Made by a program: the position numbers and the translations under genes. Shown here piece by piece: positions 9,494-17,952 of a stretch of 35,189 nucleotides of DNA. Where the stretch lies: NCBI GenBank assembly GCA_030593165.1, contig JAUVHR010000004.1, positions 1 to 35,189 of the forward strand. The letters run 5' to 3'. The stretch comes from Candidatus Thorarchaeota archaeon. GTDB lineage: Archaea > Asgardarchaeota > Thorarchaeia > Thorarchaeales > Thorarchaeaceae. The notes beneath the pieces were generated by a model, which made no database searches, was not told where the DNA came from, and saw only the letters and a list, made by a program, of their open reading frames with translations. The stretch's first letter is position 1. Each line of letters begins with the position of its first letter.

Positions 9494-9613
9494 TTCTTGG
9501 TCACTCTCAGAATTGATGTGTGTACGTTCAAGGACCGTTGTTAAAGCTTGAAAAAGGCTGGCAATTGACACATTAGTCGCTCGTGTTGTACTGGAATTGT
9601 ACTGAACAGGTAA

Positions 9614-9625
9614 GGTTTTAAAACG
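9614..9625 (+). promoter_or_regulatory. Candidate TATA box of the proteasome beta gene
   Basis: A GGTTTTAAAAC element containing TTTTAAAA lies about 50 bases upstream of the ATG at 9674, in the divergent gap between nog1 and the proteasome gene. Position and base content fit an archaeal TATA box. It is palindromic, so it could serve either direction. Confidence 0.4.
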
Positions 9626-9673
9626 AGTGGAAGAAAGTAAGCTGAAACCAGACAGCCCGGAGAGTTTCTTATC

Positions 9674-10267
9674 ATGTCACTTCCTACTGGTGCAACTGTT
9701 GTTGGCATAACCTGTACTGATGGTGCAGTCATAGCCACTGATTCGCTGATTAGCTGGGGGACTACTGTTCTTACCGAGAAGGGTATCAAGGCGTTCAAGC
9801 TCACTGATACTATTGTTCTCGCCTCAGCAGGACTCACTTCAGATTACCAGATGCTGGTAAACAGACTGAGAGCACAGATCACACTATACGAGTTGCATCA
9901 GAAGAAGAGTATCTCAGTGAAGACCCTCTCAAAGATAGTTGCAAACACTCTCTACGGGCGTCGCATGAGTCCTCTCTACGTACAGACTGTCATAGTCGGC
10001 GTAGATGACTCAGGACCTTCCCTTTATACTCTGGATATGGGCGGCTCGCTGATTCCGGATAAGTACACTGCTGCAGGGACAGGAACACAAACTGCCTATG
10101 GTGTTCTAGAAACCGAGTTCACTTCTACCTTGACAGTTAAAGAGGCAGAAGAGATTGCCATCAAAGCGGTTAAGGCGGGTATCGCAAGGGATGTGCAGTC
10201 TGGCGGTGCCATTCGTATCATGTCTGTCACTAAGGACGGAGTGACAGAAAGAGAAGTCAGCCAGTAG
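9674..10267 (+). CDS. psmB: Proteasome beta-subunit homologue, catalytic Thr1 replaced by Ala
   Basis: A 197-residue Ntn-hydrolase-fold proteasome beta subunit. The fold landmarks are clear: VVGITCTDGAVIATD near the start, GIKAF, AAGTGTQTAYGVLE (136-146) and RDVQSGG (172-178). If Ala7 is taken as position 1, then Asp23 falls at Asp17 and Lys39 at Lys33 of the Thermoplasma beta numbering. So the residue that should be the nucleophilic Thr1 is Ala (codon GCA). The propeptide would be only six residues. The Asp and Ser near 166/169 are kept. Assembly into the 20S ring looks possible, but peptidase activity does not. A second, active beta gene would be expected elsewhere. The radical SAM gene starts 16 bases downstream. 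Confidence 0.88.
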   Translation: MSLPTGATVVGITCTDGAVIATDSLISWGTTVLTEKGIKAFKLTDTIVLASAGLTSDYQMLVNRLRAQITLYELHQKKSISVKTLSKIVANTLYGRRMSPLYVQTVIVGVDDSGPSLYTLDMGGSLIPDKYTAAGTGTQTAYGVLETEFTSTLTVKEAEEIAIKAVKAGIARDVQSGGAIRIMSVTKDGVTEREVSQ

Positions 10268-10283
10268 AGCGCGAGTGTAGCGT

Positions 10284-11549
10284 TTGAGCTCTTTATCTCT
10301 CATATTCCGGGCCTCTTCTGCTTCTAGGTACAGCTTAGCAGCGCTGCTTGGTGCTGTTGAGGTAGATTCAAGACTATCAGGAATCAGAGTGGAGGCTCCA
10401 CTTGAGAACTTCTCTGATTCGATTCGTAGACACTCGCAACAGGGACTGACTGTTGTGGCATTCTCTGTGATGAGTACACAGACCAAGCAAGTGCGCGAAG
10501 AAGTCAGTCAGATTCTGGCGGACACCGATGGTAATGTCATCCTCATAGGAGGAGGACCTCACGCAAGTGTGAGACCTAGAGACCTTCTAGAATGGGGTTT
10601 CAATTATGTAGTTGTTGGAGAGGGAGAACATGTACTCCCTGAGATACTGTGGCGCATAGAGACCGGGGCTGACCCTGAGAGCATTCTTGGAGTCGTCACG
10701 CAAGAATCAGAGGATATTCCAAAACCAAGTATGCTTCCCAGAGTTACACTTGATGACTACCCTCCCTTCGCAATTGACTTGAACATCCTAGGACCCGTAG
10801 AGGTTACAAGAGGTTGCCCATTTGCCTGTAAGTTCTGTTGTACTCCGTTTCTCACTGGAGGACAAGTGAGACACAGGTCAGTTGATTCGGTGGTTAGTTG
10901 GCTCAAGCGGGCAGTCGAGAAGAGAGGGTTCAGAAGAACTTGGTTTCTCTCACCCAATGCACTCTGCTACGGTGGGCGAGGCCGTGACGTGGTCATGGAG
11001 AAGCTGGAGGGGCTCCTGAAGGCTGCAACATCTATAGATGGTCTGGACGAGGTGTTCTTTGGTTCATTTCCGTCCGAGGTCCGACCAGAGTTTGTTACTG
11101 GCTCTGTACTTGAGGTTCTTAGGCAGTATGTGGCTAACGAAACCCTACAGATTGGTCTGCAATCGGGCAGTGATCGCGTATTGGACTACATCAACAGGCA
11201 TCATACTGTCGAGCAAGGAATGGACGCAATAGGAACTGCAATCGACTGTGGATTCGTACCACACGTCGACATGATATTCGGTCTGCCCGGAGAAGAGAGG
11301 GATGATCTCCGAGCTAGTATCGAGATTTGTCACGAATTGACGGCTATTGGAGCCAAGATACATGGTCATGTGTTCATGCCATTGCCCGGGAGTGCATTCG
11401 AGAATATGCCACCCGGTCGACTTGACGAGGGAACGCGTAGAGAGCTGGGGGAGATGGCTAGGAAAGGAGTGTTGACAGGTTCATGGTCACATCAGGAAGA
11501 CATTGCCAAAGACCTTGCCGCATCCCGAATTTCAAGTCACTCGCCTTGA
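10284..11549 (+). CDS. B12-binding domain/radical SAM protein, MJ1487-like
   Basis: A 421-residue radical SAM protein of the type annotated as TIGR04013 (B12-binding/radical SAM, MJ_1487 family). Residues 1-140 form a cobalamin-binding Rossmann-like domain (VAFSVMSTQ, ILIGGGPHAS, VVVGEGE). The radical SAM core follows with the CxxxCxxC cluster at Cys178, Cys182 and Cys185 (RGCPFACKFCC). The protein should bind a 4Fe-4S cluster and SAM; the substrate is unknown. The frame begins with TTG at 10284, 16 bases after the proteasome gene stop. No ATG occurs before residue 63, which is already inside the first domain, so TTG is the best start. The two genes are probably cotranscribed. Confidence 0.85.
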   Translation: MSSLSLIFRASSASRYSLAALLGAVEVDSRLSGIRVEAPLENFSDSIRRHSQQGLTVVAFSVMSTQTKQVREEVSQILADTDGNVILIGGGPHASVRPRDLLEWGFNYVVVGEGEHVLPEILWRIETGADPESILGVVTQESEDIPKPSMLPRVTLDDYPPFAIDLNILGPVEVTRGCPFACKFCCTPFLTGGQVRHRSVDSVVSWLKRAVEKRGFRRTWFLSPNALCYGGRGRDVVMEKLEGLLKAATSIDGLDEVFFGSFPSEVRPEFVTGSVLEVLRQYVANETLQIGLQSGSDRVLDYINRHHTVEQGMDAIGTAIDCGFVPHVDMIFGLPGEERDDLRASIEICHELTAIGAKIHGHVFMPLPGSAFENMPPGRLDEGTRRELGEMARKGVLTGSWSHQEDIAKDLAASRISSHSP

Positions 11550-11622
11550 GAATTGAACCCAAAATTGCGTACATTACACAATTATGATAAGAGACATCTA
11601 GAAACATCGTCTGATTATTGCC

Positions 11623-12588
11623 ATGAATTCAGAAATGCCTGCCGAACTTCGAAAGAAGCTTGAAAGCCAAGGGTATCACATTCTTGGTCAGCGAGGTGCA
11701 TTCAAGGCATGTCAATGGCAGAAAAAGAGCCTGCTTTCTGGAGATACATGTTACAAGCAGCGATTCTATGGTATTGAGTCGCACAGATGTTTGCAGATGA
11801 CTCCGGTTGTCGACAAGTGCAGTCAGAACTGTGAGTTTTGCTGGCGTGTGACGCCTGATGATGTGAAAGTCACATGGGACCAGACTAGTGTCGCAAACGA
11901 GGATGTTATGGATCCTGTCAGTCTCCTCGATAGTACACTCATGGCCAACTTGCGTTCTCTTGGTGGATACAATCCACAGTCTGGCGCGAGGGTACTAGAA
12001 CACAAGTACCGTGAGGCTAGGGAACCAAAACATGTAGCAATATCATTGTCAGGAGAACCGACTCTGTATCCTTTCCTGAATGGACTAATCGATGAGATAG
12101 ACAGGAGAAACATGACCTCATTCTTGGTCACTAACGGTTTCCAACCTGACATCATAGCAGAAATGTCCCCGCCCACCCAACTCTATGTGACTTTGGCCGC
12201 TCCGAATGAAGAGATTCAGAAACGTTTGTGTAGGCCGGGGATCAAAGGAGCATGGGACAGTCTGGTCAAGACACAGGATGTGCTCCAGTCCTTATCAGGC
12301 CGAACAGTGAATAGGCTCACGATGGTCCAAGGAAGGAACATGGAAGGGATTCGAGGATATGCCGACCTAATCTCTAGAGGCGAACCAGACTTCATTGAGG
12401 TGAAGGGCTACATGTTCTTGGGATCATCAAGAGAGCGACTTAGCGCTCAGAATGCACCATCCCATCAAGAGATTTGTGCATTTTCTGAGAAGCTCTCGGC
12501 ATTAACTGGATATTATGTCCAAGATGAGCAGATTGAAAGCAGAGTGATTCTTCTATCCAAGAGTAAACAGGTGAAAAAACTAAGTTGA
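11623..12588 (+). CDS. taw1: tRNA-Phe 4-demethylwyosine synthase (TYW1/Taw1)
   Basis: A 321-residue radical SAM enzyme that condenses pyruvate carbons with m1G37 of tRNA-Phe to form 4-demethylwyosine. The SAM cluster is Cys66, Cys70 and Cys73 (KCSQNCEFCWR). The three extra cysteines that hold the second cluster in Methanocaldococcus TYW1 are also present at Cys30, Cys43 and Cys56, with the same 13-residue spacing. The ISLSGEPTLYP and FLVTNG motifs follow. Length matches archaeal TYW1, with no flavodoxin domain. trm5, which makes the m1G37 substrate, lies about 2.5 kb downstream on the other strand. Confidence 0.95.
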   Translation: MNSEMPAELRKKLESQGYHILGQRGAFKACQWQKKSLLSGDTCYKQRFYGIESHRCLQMTPVVDKCSQNCEFCWRVTPDDVKVTWDQTSVANEDVMDPVSLLDSTLMANLRSLGGYNPQSGARVLEHKYREAREPKHVAISLSGEPTLYPFLNGLIDEIDRRNMTSFLVTNGFQPDIIAEMSPPTQLYVTLAAPNEEIQKRLCRPGIKGAWDSLVKTQDVLQSLSGRTVNRLTMVQGRNMEGIRGYADLISRGEPDFIEVKGYMFLGSSRERLSAQNAPSHQEICAFSEKLSALTGYYVQDEQIESRVILLSKSKQVKKLS

Positions 12589-12607
12589 CCGGTTAGGTGT
12601 GCGAATA

Positions 12608-13240
12608 ATGAGTCTGGCAGAAATCGTTCAATCAATTAGAGCAGAGATAGAGGCTGACGATGCAGTGCGTGAGAAGGTCCTTCCGCTTGCGCGTACAGCT
12701 GTCCGATACTGTAGTGAGTCAATAAAGAGGTCTCATAGAGGAGAGTACGACGAGGCTGCCAAGTCACTTTCATCGGCCCACAAGACTATCTTGGAAGCGC
12801 ATAAGGAACTCTCTAGGAGTGAGTTCGTGGAGAAGTCCAGAATCCTAGCAGTCGCCTATCAGGAGTTGGCTGAGGCTGCAACACTGTTGGCACTGCTGAG
12901 AGACAATGTCGTGATATCTCCAGAGGAATATGAGATTCCATCGAGACCATTTCTGACGGGGCTAGCTGATACAGTTGGAGAACTGAGGCGTGCGACCTTG
13001 GAGTCGCTTAGACATGATAGAGTGCAACAAGCCGAACAGTTACTAGGCTTGATGGAAGAGATTCTCGAAGAGATTGGAGCATTGGATTTTCCGAATGCAT
13101 TGATTCCTGACCTGCGGAGAAAATGTGATGTGGCAAGAGCTTTGGTTGAGAGAACACGTGCTGATGTCACAACGGCGGTCAGACAAAAACGTCTTACAGA
13201 AGAGCTAAAGAGATTCGAGATGGAGATTAAAGAAGACTAG
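12608..13240 (+). CDS. Translin-family protein
   Basis: A 210-residue, all-helical, highly charged protein of the translin/TRAX family. Members bind single-stranded nucleic acid as octameric barrels, and in eukaryotes TRAX adds RNase activity. Recognisable segments are the central YQELAEAATLLALL and LTGLADTVGELRR, followed by LDFPNALIPDLRRKCDVARALVE, which match archaeal translin homologues. I chose ATG 12608 because an AGGTG element sits nine bases upstream; a GTG at 12599 would add three residues. It lies 20 bases after taw1 and 30 bases before ribK, all rightward, so these three form a probable operon. Confidence 0.85.
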   Translation: MSLAEIVQSIRAEIEADDAVREKVLPLARTAVRYCSESIKRSHRGEYDEAAKSLSSAHKTILEAHKELSRSEFVEKSRILAVAYQELAEAATLLALLRDNVVISPEEYEIPSRPFLTGLADTVGELRRATLESLRHDRVQQAEQLLGLMEEILEEIGALDFPNALIPDLRRKCDVARALVERTRADVTTAVRQKRLTEELKRFEMEIKED

Positions 13241-13269
13241 TTCGTGAATTTCCAAAGGAGTTCAGTCAA

Positions 13270-13950
13270 ATGATAACGCCCGAGATCTGGTTCACACTCT
13301 ATATGTTGGCTCGTAAGGGAGCCATCCACGGGAGAGTTATGATAACGACTAGCGAGCTGGGCGAACTCCTCAATGTAAGTCAGCAGACAGCGTCCAGAAG
13401 AGTTTCCACTTGTGTCACAGAAGACTATGTGACCCGATCGCATACTGTTAGTGGAATGATGTTGCAGGTGACCCAAAGAGGGCGCCAAGAACTCTTTTCG
13501 ATACTTAGTGGACTGGAGATAGCTTTCGTTCCACCAGGGGACGAGATAGAGATTACAGGTCAAGTTGTTCAAGGACTTGGAGAGGGCGCTTACTATGTTG
13601 AGGTCTATGCATCACGATTCAGGGGTGCGTTCGGATTCGAACCATACTCCGGTACCTTGAATGTTGCAATCAAGGATGAAGAGTCAAAGAGAGCAGTGAA
13701 CAGGATGAGACAGAGTCCTCCACTGATTGTGACCGGGTTTAGTCACGAAGGCCGAACTTTCGGAGATGTAATCTGTTATAGAATAAAAGTCAATGGCGAA
13801 GTTGAGGCTGCAGTAGTTATTGCCCAGAGGACACATCATAGCGAGAATATCTTGGAGATTGTCGCGGCAGTGAATCTGAGAGAGAGATTAGGCTTGGTAG
13901 ATGGTGATCAAGTCGTGTTAGCTTTAATCCCCCTTCACTTAGCCACTTAA
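13270..13950 (+). CDS. ribK: CTP-dependent riboflavin kinase with N-terminal winged helix
   Basis: A 226-residue archaeal RibK. Residues about 1-90 form a winged helix-turn-helix domain (TTSELGELLNVSQQTASRR). The C-terminal kinase domain starts at the GQVVQGLGEGAYYVEVY segment (97-113) and continues through FGFEPYSGTLNV (121-132). Archaeal RibK phosphorylates riboflavin to FMN using CTP instead of ATP. The fused winged helix is common in Euryarchaeota and Asgards and suggests DNA binding, possibly self-regulation. A strong AAAGGAG ribosome-binding site ends eight bases before the ATG. The gene converges on pcm. Confidence 0.93.
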   Translation: MITPEIWFTLYMLARKGAIHGRVMITTSELGELLNVSQQTASRRVSTCVTEDYVTRSHTVSGMMLQVTQRGRQELFSILSGLEIAFVPPGDEIEITGQVVQGLGEGAYYVEVYASRFRGAFGFEPYSGTLNVAIKDEESKRAVNRMRQSPPLIVTGFSHEGRTFGDVICYRIKVNGEVEAAVVIAQRTHHSENILEIVAAVNLRERLGLVDGDQVVLALIPLHLAT

Positions 13951-13952
13951 TT

Positions 13953-14630
13953 CTAGTGACCATAATCGCCCCTCAGGGGTACAAAGGCAACTCCACCCCA
14001 TCTTCTTGTGGTGGTCTTTCCAGTAAGATCCTTTTGAACCATCATTAGTTCTTGATAGAATCCGCGGGAACCAACAGGGATGAGCATAATGCCACCGGGT
14101 TTGAGCTGTTCTATTAATGGGGGAGGGACGCGGGGAGCTGCTGCGGCGACAAAAATCCTATCAAATGGCGCATGTTCGGGCAGACCCTTTCCACCATCAG
14201 CTTGAATCAGGGTGACTCTGTCGGCATAACCAGTTCGCTCCAAGTTTGCTCGTCCAAACTCGATAAGTTCCTCGACTATCTCGATTGTGTACACATGGCC
14301 TGGACCTTGGTCGCCTAGTTCTCCCACTATGTCCCCACACAGTGCCGCATGGTAACCAGACCCAGCTCCAATTTCCAGTATTTTCATACCCGGTTTCAAA
14401 TCAAGGCTCTCACACATTATTGCGCACATATGTGGGGCTGAGATGGTCTGTCCGTGTCCAATGGACATAGGACTGTCACGATAAGCTCCACCTCTAGTGC
14501 TAGGAAGTACAAACTCTTCACGAGGTACTCTTCGAAAGGCCTTCTCTACGGACGCGGACGACAGGTATCCTCTATCCTTCAGTCGCTTTATCAGACTCTC
14601 TTTGGCACCTTCAAGCTGACTCTCGGGCAT
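13953..14630 (-). CDS. pcm: Protein-L-isoaspartate O-methyltransferase
   Basis: A 225-residue PCMT, which uses SAM to methylate isoaspartyl residues in damaged proteins and so starts their repair. The signature segment GHGQTISAPHM lies near residues 60-70. SAM motif I follows (ILEIGAGSGYHAAL), then an acidic IVEELIEF post-I motif and a C-terminal LKPGGIMLIPVG. The ATG at 14630 gives the normal family length; a start at 14714 would add 28 unlikely residues and overlap the DUF371 gene. It is divergent from DUF371 and convergent with ribK, with two bases between stops. Confidence 0.93.
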   Translation of the reverse strand: MPESQLEGAKESLIKRLKDRGYLSSASVEKAFRRVPREEFVLPSTRGGAYRDSPMSIGHGQTISAPHMCAIMCESLDLKPGMKILEIGAGSGYHAALCGDIVGELGDQGPGHVYTIEIVEELIEFGRANLERTGYADRVTLIQADGGKGLPEHAPFDRIFVAAAAPRVPPPLIEQLKPGGIMLIPVGSRGFYQELMMVQKDLTGKTTTRRWGGVAFVPLRGDYGH

Positions 14631-14657
14631 ACTGACCGAAGAACTTCTGTACGTGCA

Positions 14658-14668
14658 ACGATAAAAGG
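14658..14668 (+). promoter_or_regulatory. TATA box of the DUF371 gene
   Basis: ACGATAAAAGG lies about 26 bases upstream of the ATG at 14690, the spacing expected for a leaderless archaeal transcript. A GAGAGGTAGGG stretch between them could also serve as a ribosome-binding site. Confidence 0.45.
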
Positions 14669-14689
14669 GTTGAGAGGTAGGGAAAAACC

Positions 14690-15115
14690 ATGAAGACTGT
14701 GTCTTTCGAAGCACGCGGGCACCGGAACGTCCTTGGTGAGCATCGATTGACGATTGAAATTACTTCTGAGAGTCACTTGACAAAGATGGGGACGTGTATT
14801 GTTGGTGTGGATGCCAATCTGACTCTTCATGCGTTTGACAGTACTATCAAGAGAATTGCAGCATCGACCCGGACTCAGATTGTTCTTAGGATGACAGCAG
14901 ACGGCATTCAGGAGGAAGTAATTGGCACGGGAAGCAGAGGACTTACTTACGAAAATCCTGTAGGTATGGTCATCAGGACCAGTTCATTTGAGTGTGATCG
15001 GACATTGATGGTCAGTGCCAATAAGGCAGCGTCAGACCTAAGTCGTGAATTTATACAGAAACTTACAGACCCAGATTGTGTCCTGAAGTGTGAAATCGAA
15101 TTCATCAGTGAATGA
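14690..15115 (+). CDS. DUF371 family protein
   Basis: A 141-residue protein of the archaeal DUF371 family. It begins with MKTVSFEARGHRNVLGEHR, where family members share a G-H-x-N-V/I pattern. It contains TKMGTCIVGVDANL and closes with a segment on parting DREL-like residues (ASDLSREFIQKL). The family is widespread in archaea and has no assigned activity. No membrane segment is visible. Its last 11 bases overlap the end of trm5 on the opposite strand. Confidence 0.85.
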   Translation: MKTVSFEARGHRNVLGEHRLTIEITSESHLTKMGTCIVGVDANLTLHAFDSTIKRIAASTRTQIVLRMTADGIQEEVIGTGSRGLTYENPVGMVIRTSSFECDRTLMVSANKAASDLSREFIQKLTDPDCVLKCEIEFISE

Positions 15116-16169
15116 TGACATCAGCTACCATCTGGTACTCATGTGGAGCACTGTCACGAACACGTCTAATGACTGTAATCTCAGAGACCTTACGCTCAGC
15201 GTTCTCGACGTGCTCCGTTATCTTCTCTTTCAGACTACGGATTGGATCATCGCCACCCATGAAATCGTAGTAATGGAGAACTCCTCTTGGCCGAAGGACA
15301 AAACAGGCGTCTGCTACAAACTCCGCTGCGCCAGACGGATGGTTCATTATCACCCGATCAACCGACTCGGCAGACTGCAGCTGAACGTATTCATGAGTGT
15401 CTGATACGACGGGAACAATGGTTCCGATGAGCCGGTTCATACTCATACTCTCTTTTAGGAGTCGAATGGCGTCGAAATTATGGTCCACTGCGACCATGTT
15501 CGCATCACAACGTTTCGCAATATGAAGGGCAAAAGGTCCAACACCGGTGAACATGTCAATGATTGATTCACCCTCCTCTACCAGAAAAGCCACCCTGTTA
15601 TGCTCCTCAAGAAGTCTGGGACTGAAATAGGCAACAGCAAGGTCTACTGCGATGCGAACACCGTATTCCGTATGAATCGTGTTTGTCCTGTCTTCTCCTG
15701 CCAGCAGGTCGTATTTTCTTGTCCGCTTAGTTCCTGATATGGCACCCCTCTTGGCAAGAACCGTTGCGAAACTCTTGTGTACAAGTCGAAAGGCTTCACC
15801 AATCATCTGTTCATATTGAGCAAGTTCCTCAGGAATCTCAAGTACTGCAATGTCCCCTATCAAATCGTATGCACGCGGAAGAAGAGCAAGACTCTCTGAG
15901 GGAATCCGATCTTTCAATACCTCTTCCAGTGTTCTGGGACCTGATGGAAGAAGAGGAAAATCTCTCTCACCGGTCTGCACCTCGTGGTCAACAAGAACCC
16001 GCTCAATCATCTCTATTGTGGTGTCTACTCTGAGAGGAAAGTACAGTGAACCATCTTCAGATACTATCCTGCATTCTATGTCAAGGAGTTCGGATTCTAC
16101 GAGTATTTGACGGACTGTTTCGCCCTTAGAGGCGACAACTTTCACGTAGGTTCTCTCAGGTGACATCAA
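15105..16169 (-). CDS. trm5: tRNA (guanine37-N1)-methyltransferase, Trm5 family
   Basis: A 354-residue class I SAM methyltransferase of the Trm5/Taw22 group, which methylates G37 next to the anticodon. An N-terminal D1-like region (1-110) precedes the catalytic part. The catalytic part has VAYFSPRLLEEHNRVA, then SAM motif I in IIDMFTGVGPFALHIAKR, and VIMNHPSGAAEF where Trm5 usually has NLP. The Asn and Pro are kept but the middle residue is His. The product m1G37 prevents frameshifting and is the substrate for TYW1, encoded nearby. Taw2 is less likely because of the NHP motif and the intact D1. The alternative start is Met2. Confidence 0.9.
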   Translation of the reverse strand: MMSPERTYVKVVASKGETVRQILVESELLDIECRIVSEDGSLYFPLRVDTTIEMIERVLVDHEVQTGERDFPLLPSGPRTLEEVLKDRIPSESLALLPRAYDLIGDIAVLEIPEELAQYEQMIGEAFRLVHKSFATVLAKRGAISGTKRTRKYDLLAGEDRTNTIHTEYGVRIAVDLAVAYFSPRLLEEHNRVAFLVEEGESIIDMFTGVGPFALHIAKRCDANMVAVDHNFDAIRLLKESMSMNRLIGTIVPVVSDTHEYVQLQSAESVDRVIMNHPSGAAEFVADACFVLRPRGVLHYYDFMGGDDPIRSLKEKITEHVENAERKVSEITVIRRVRDSAPHEYQMVADVIIH

Positions 16170-16222
16170 CTAACGTGAGGTGCAGTCCCCCTAAGATAGT
16201 TGTGATGAGCAAACCCCGCACT

Positions 16223-17308
16223 TCATTCAGCCGCAGGTTCGATGACTCTGATGAATTCTCGTCCGGCACCTACCTTTGTGCCAACCATCATCTGATAGAA
16301 TGACTTCTCAGTACCGTCAGGGGACACAGGGACAACTTGTTGAAGCGTGCCATGAACTTCCACGCGGTCTCCATCCTTGAACAGATCTTTGAAAGCACCA
16401 TCGTAAACCATGAAACGACTCACTCTATCCCCATCTAAGAGGTCGAGCGGATGGCTCTCACAGTCAAACAGAGCTGGTGTGAAAGAGCTATAGGAAGTCA
16501 GGTTCAATTCCATCTCTACTCGTATCGGTTCAGAAGTGAGTGAGATGTATGACTCCGTGCCATGGATTATTGGTGCCTCATATGGTAGCAAGGATGGCAT
16601 CACTCCAAGATACCTGTCTTCGATAACGAACTCCTTGCGTCTGGAGAAGAGGAACAGAAGGTCTCTTTTTGAAAGGGCGGGAACTCGTTTGATTAGACGG
16701 TCTATGGTTGCGCACCACTCGTCCAGTTTTCTGATGCGAATGTGCGAGTTCTCCTCGACCATCTGGTCATATCCTTCTTGAAGCCGTTTCGTCATATCAA
16801 GTCCATACACGTTCATGTTGATGTCAGAAAACTCTGGATTGTGGGCATGCCATGAGATGCTTCCTGCCACGCCGATTCGTTCTAGTTTGATTCCTAGAGT
16901 GTCGTGCAGTGTTTCAGCCATTCTCTTTGCGTGTTCCTCTAGTGAATCTCTTGCTCCCTCATTCAATATCTCGTTCATGCGCGTTTCAGGGTGAAAGTAC
17001 TTGACGATGTGACTTTTGGGGACTTCCAGAAGCTCTGTACCGAAATGCGGGTCCATTGTCACGTAGTCGTTCTCTACTTGGAGTAGACCCTTTGATGCAT
17101 CCTGAGGACCGCCACTGAATACTCTCTTGAAGCGGACTCCTCTCGAGATCCATTTGCCAGTCGAATCTGGAATATACTTCAGATAACTTACTGTTCTGTC
17201 TATAGGTTGGATAAAACCGTGTGCGACGAACACTCTGCCCTTATCATCCTGAAAGACATCACGGTCCCTCAGGACACTTGGTGGTTCTGTGGAAGATTCC
17301 TGACTCAA
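16223..17308 (-). CDS. Predicted nucleotidyltransferase, COG2413-like
   Basis: A 361-residue archaeal protein resembling the COG2413 group of predicted nucleotidyltransferases. The central part has a polymerase-beta-like motif, GSISW followed by EFSDINMNVYG (about residues 148-168). Classical members carry G-S...D-x-D; here the second acidic position reads Asn (SDIN). The first 100 residues are beta-rich (VFVAHGFIQP, WISRGVRFKRVFS), and the C-terminal 90 residues look like an OB-type fold (GDRVEVHGTLQQVV). No enzymatic reaction is established. The gene lies 53 bases upstream of trm5 on the same strand, so they may be cotranscribed. Confidence 0.65.
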   Translation of the reverse strand: MSQESSTEPPSVLRDRDVFQDDKGRVFVAHGFIQPIDRTVSYLKYIPDSTGKWISRGVRFKRVFSGGPQDASKGLLQVENDYVTMDPHFGTELLEVPKSHIVKYFHPETRMNEILNEGARDSLEEHAKRMAETLHDTLGIKLERIGVAGSISWHAHNPEFSDINMNVYGLDMTKRLQEGYDQMVEENSHIRIRKLDEWCATIDRLIKRVPALSKRDLLFLFSRRKEFVIEDRYLGVMPSLLPYEAPIIHGTESYISLTSEPIRVEMELNLTSYSSFTPALFDCESHPLDLLDGDRVSRFMVYDGAFKDLFKDGDRVEVHGTLQQVVPVSPDGTEKSFYQMMVGTKVGAGREFIRVIEPAAE

Positions 17309-17508
17309 CTAAGAATTCCTCGTCCTTTTGGCTGTAGGAAAATAGGATGTGGAGGAACTTTACTGTTCCTCACACGGTTCAATTGTCGTTTCCAAACAAA
17401 TCTGGTTTCTATAGACTAATCCAGTCTGGAATCAGACACACAATCCGTACAAACAATGGATATCAGAAGTATATGGTCTAGAGAGTTACTTGTCAGGAGA
17501 AATGTTTC

Positions 17509-17952
17509 ATGAAAGCTAAGACAGCCATGGGCGGCTTCCTCTATCTCATTTGTGCAATACTCTCGGGAGGCAGTTTTCTTCTCGAAAGCGAGATGGGAAC
17601 ATACTCGACAGTTGCGTTCATGGGTGGCATATTCGCTTTAGTGTGGATCATGGCGGCCCTCTGGGCATTCCGCGAACTTGGAAATGTATACTATACCTCC
17701 TATGATACTGATGTCGAATCGCATTATGACTATGATATTATCATCGTAACAGCTTCAAGACGGGTTGCTAATCAGAGCTCAATCGGATTTCTTGCAGGTA
17801 TTGGTGTGCTTTCCGTAGTCCTATTTCTGGAAGGATTTTCGGGCATTTCCGCGATGCTTGGTAATCAGATAGTAATGATGAATCTGATAGCGGGTGCACT
17901 TTCAATCATGGCTAGTATGATTCTCAGAAGCGTAGTTCGTTCCACCAATTGA
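17509..17952 (+). CDS. Four-helix membrane protein, function unknown
   Basis: A 147-residue integral membrane protein. Four hydrophobic segments are visible: about 8-25, 32-53, 92-111 and 118-140. A polar loop of roughly 35 residues rich in Tyr and Asp (YYTSYDTDVESHYDYD) separates the two hairpins. No family is recognised. It stands alone, with about 200 bases upstream and a non-coding stretch downstream. A GGAGAAATGTTTC element just before the ATG supports the start. Confidence 0.65.
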   Translation: MKAKTAMGGFLYLICAILSGGSFLLESEMGTYSTVAFMGGIFALVWIMAALWAFRELGNVYYTSYDTDVESHYDYDIIIVTASRRVANQSSIGFLAGIGVLSVVLFLEGFSGISAMLGNQIVMMNLIAGALSIMASMILRSVVRSTN

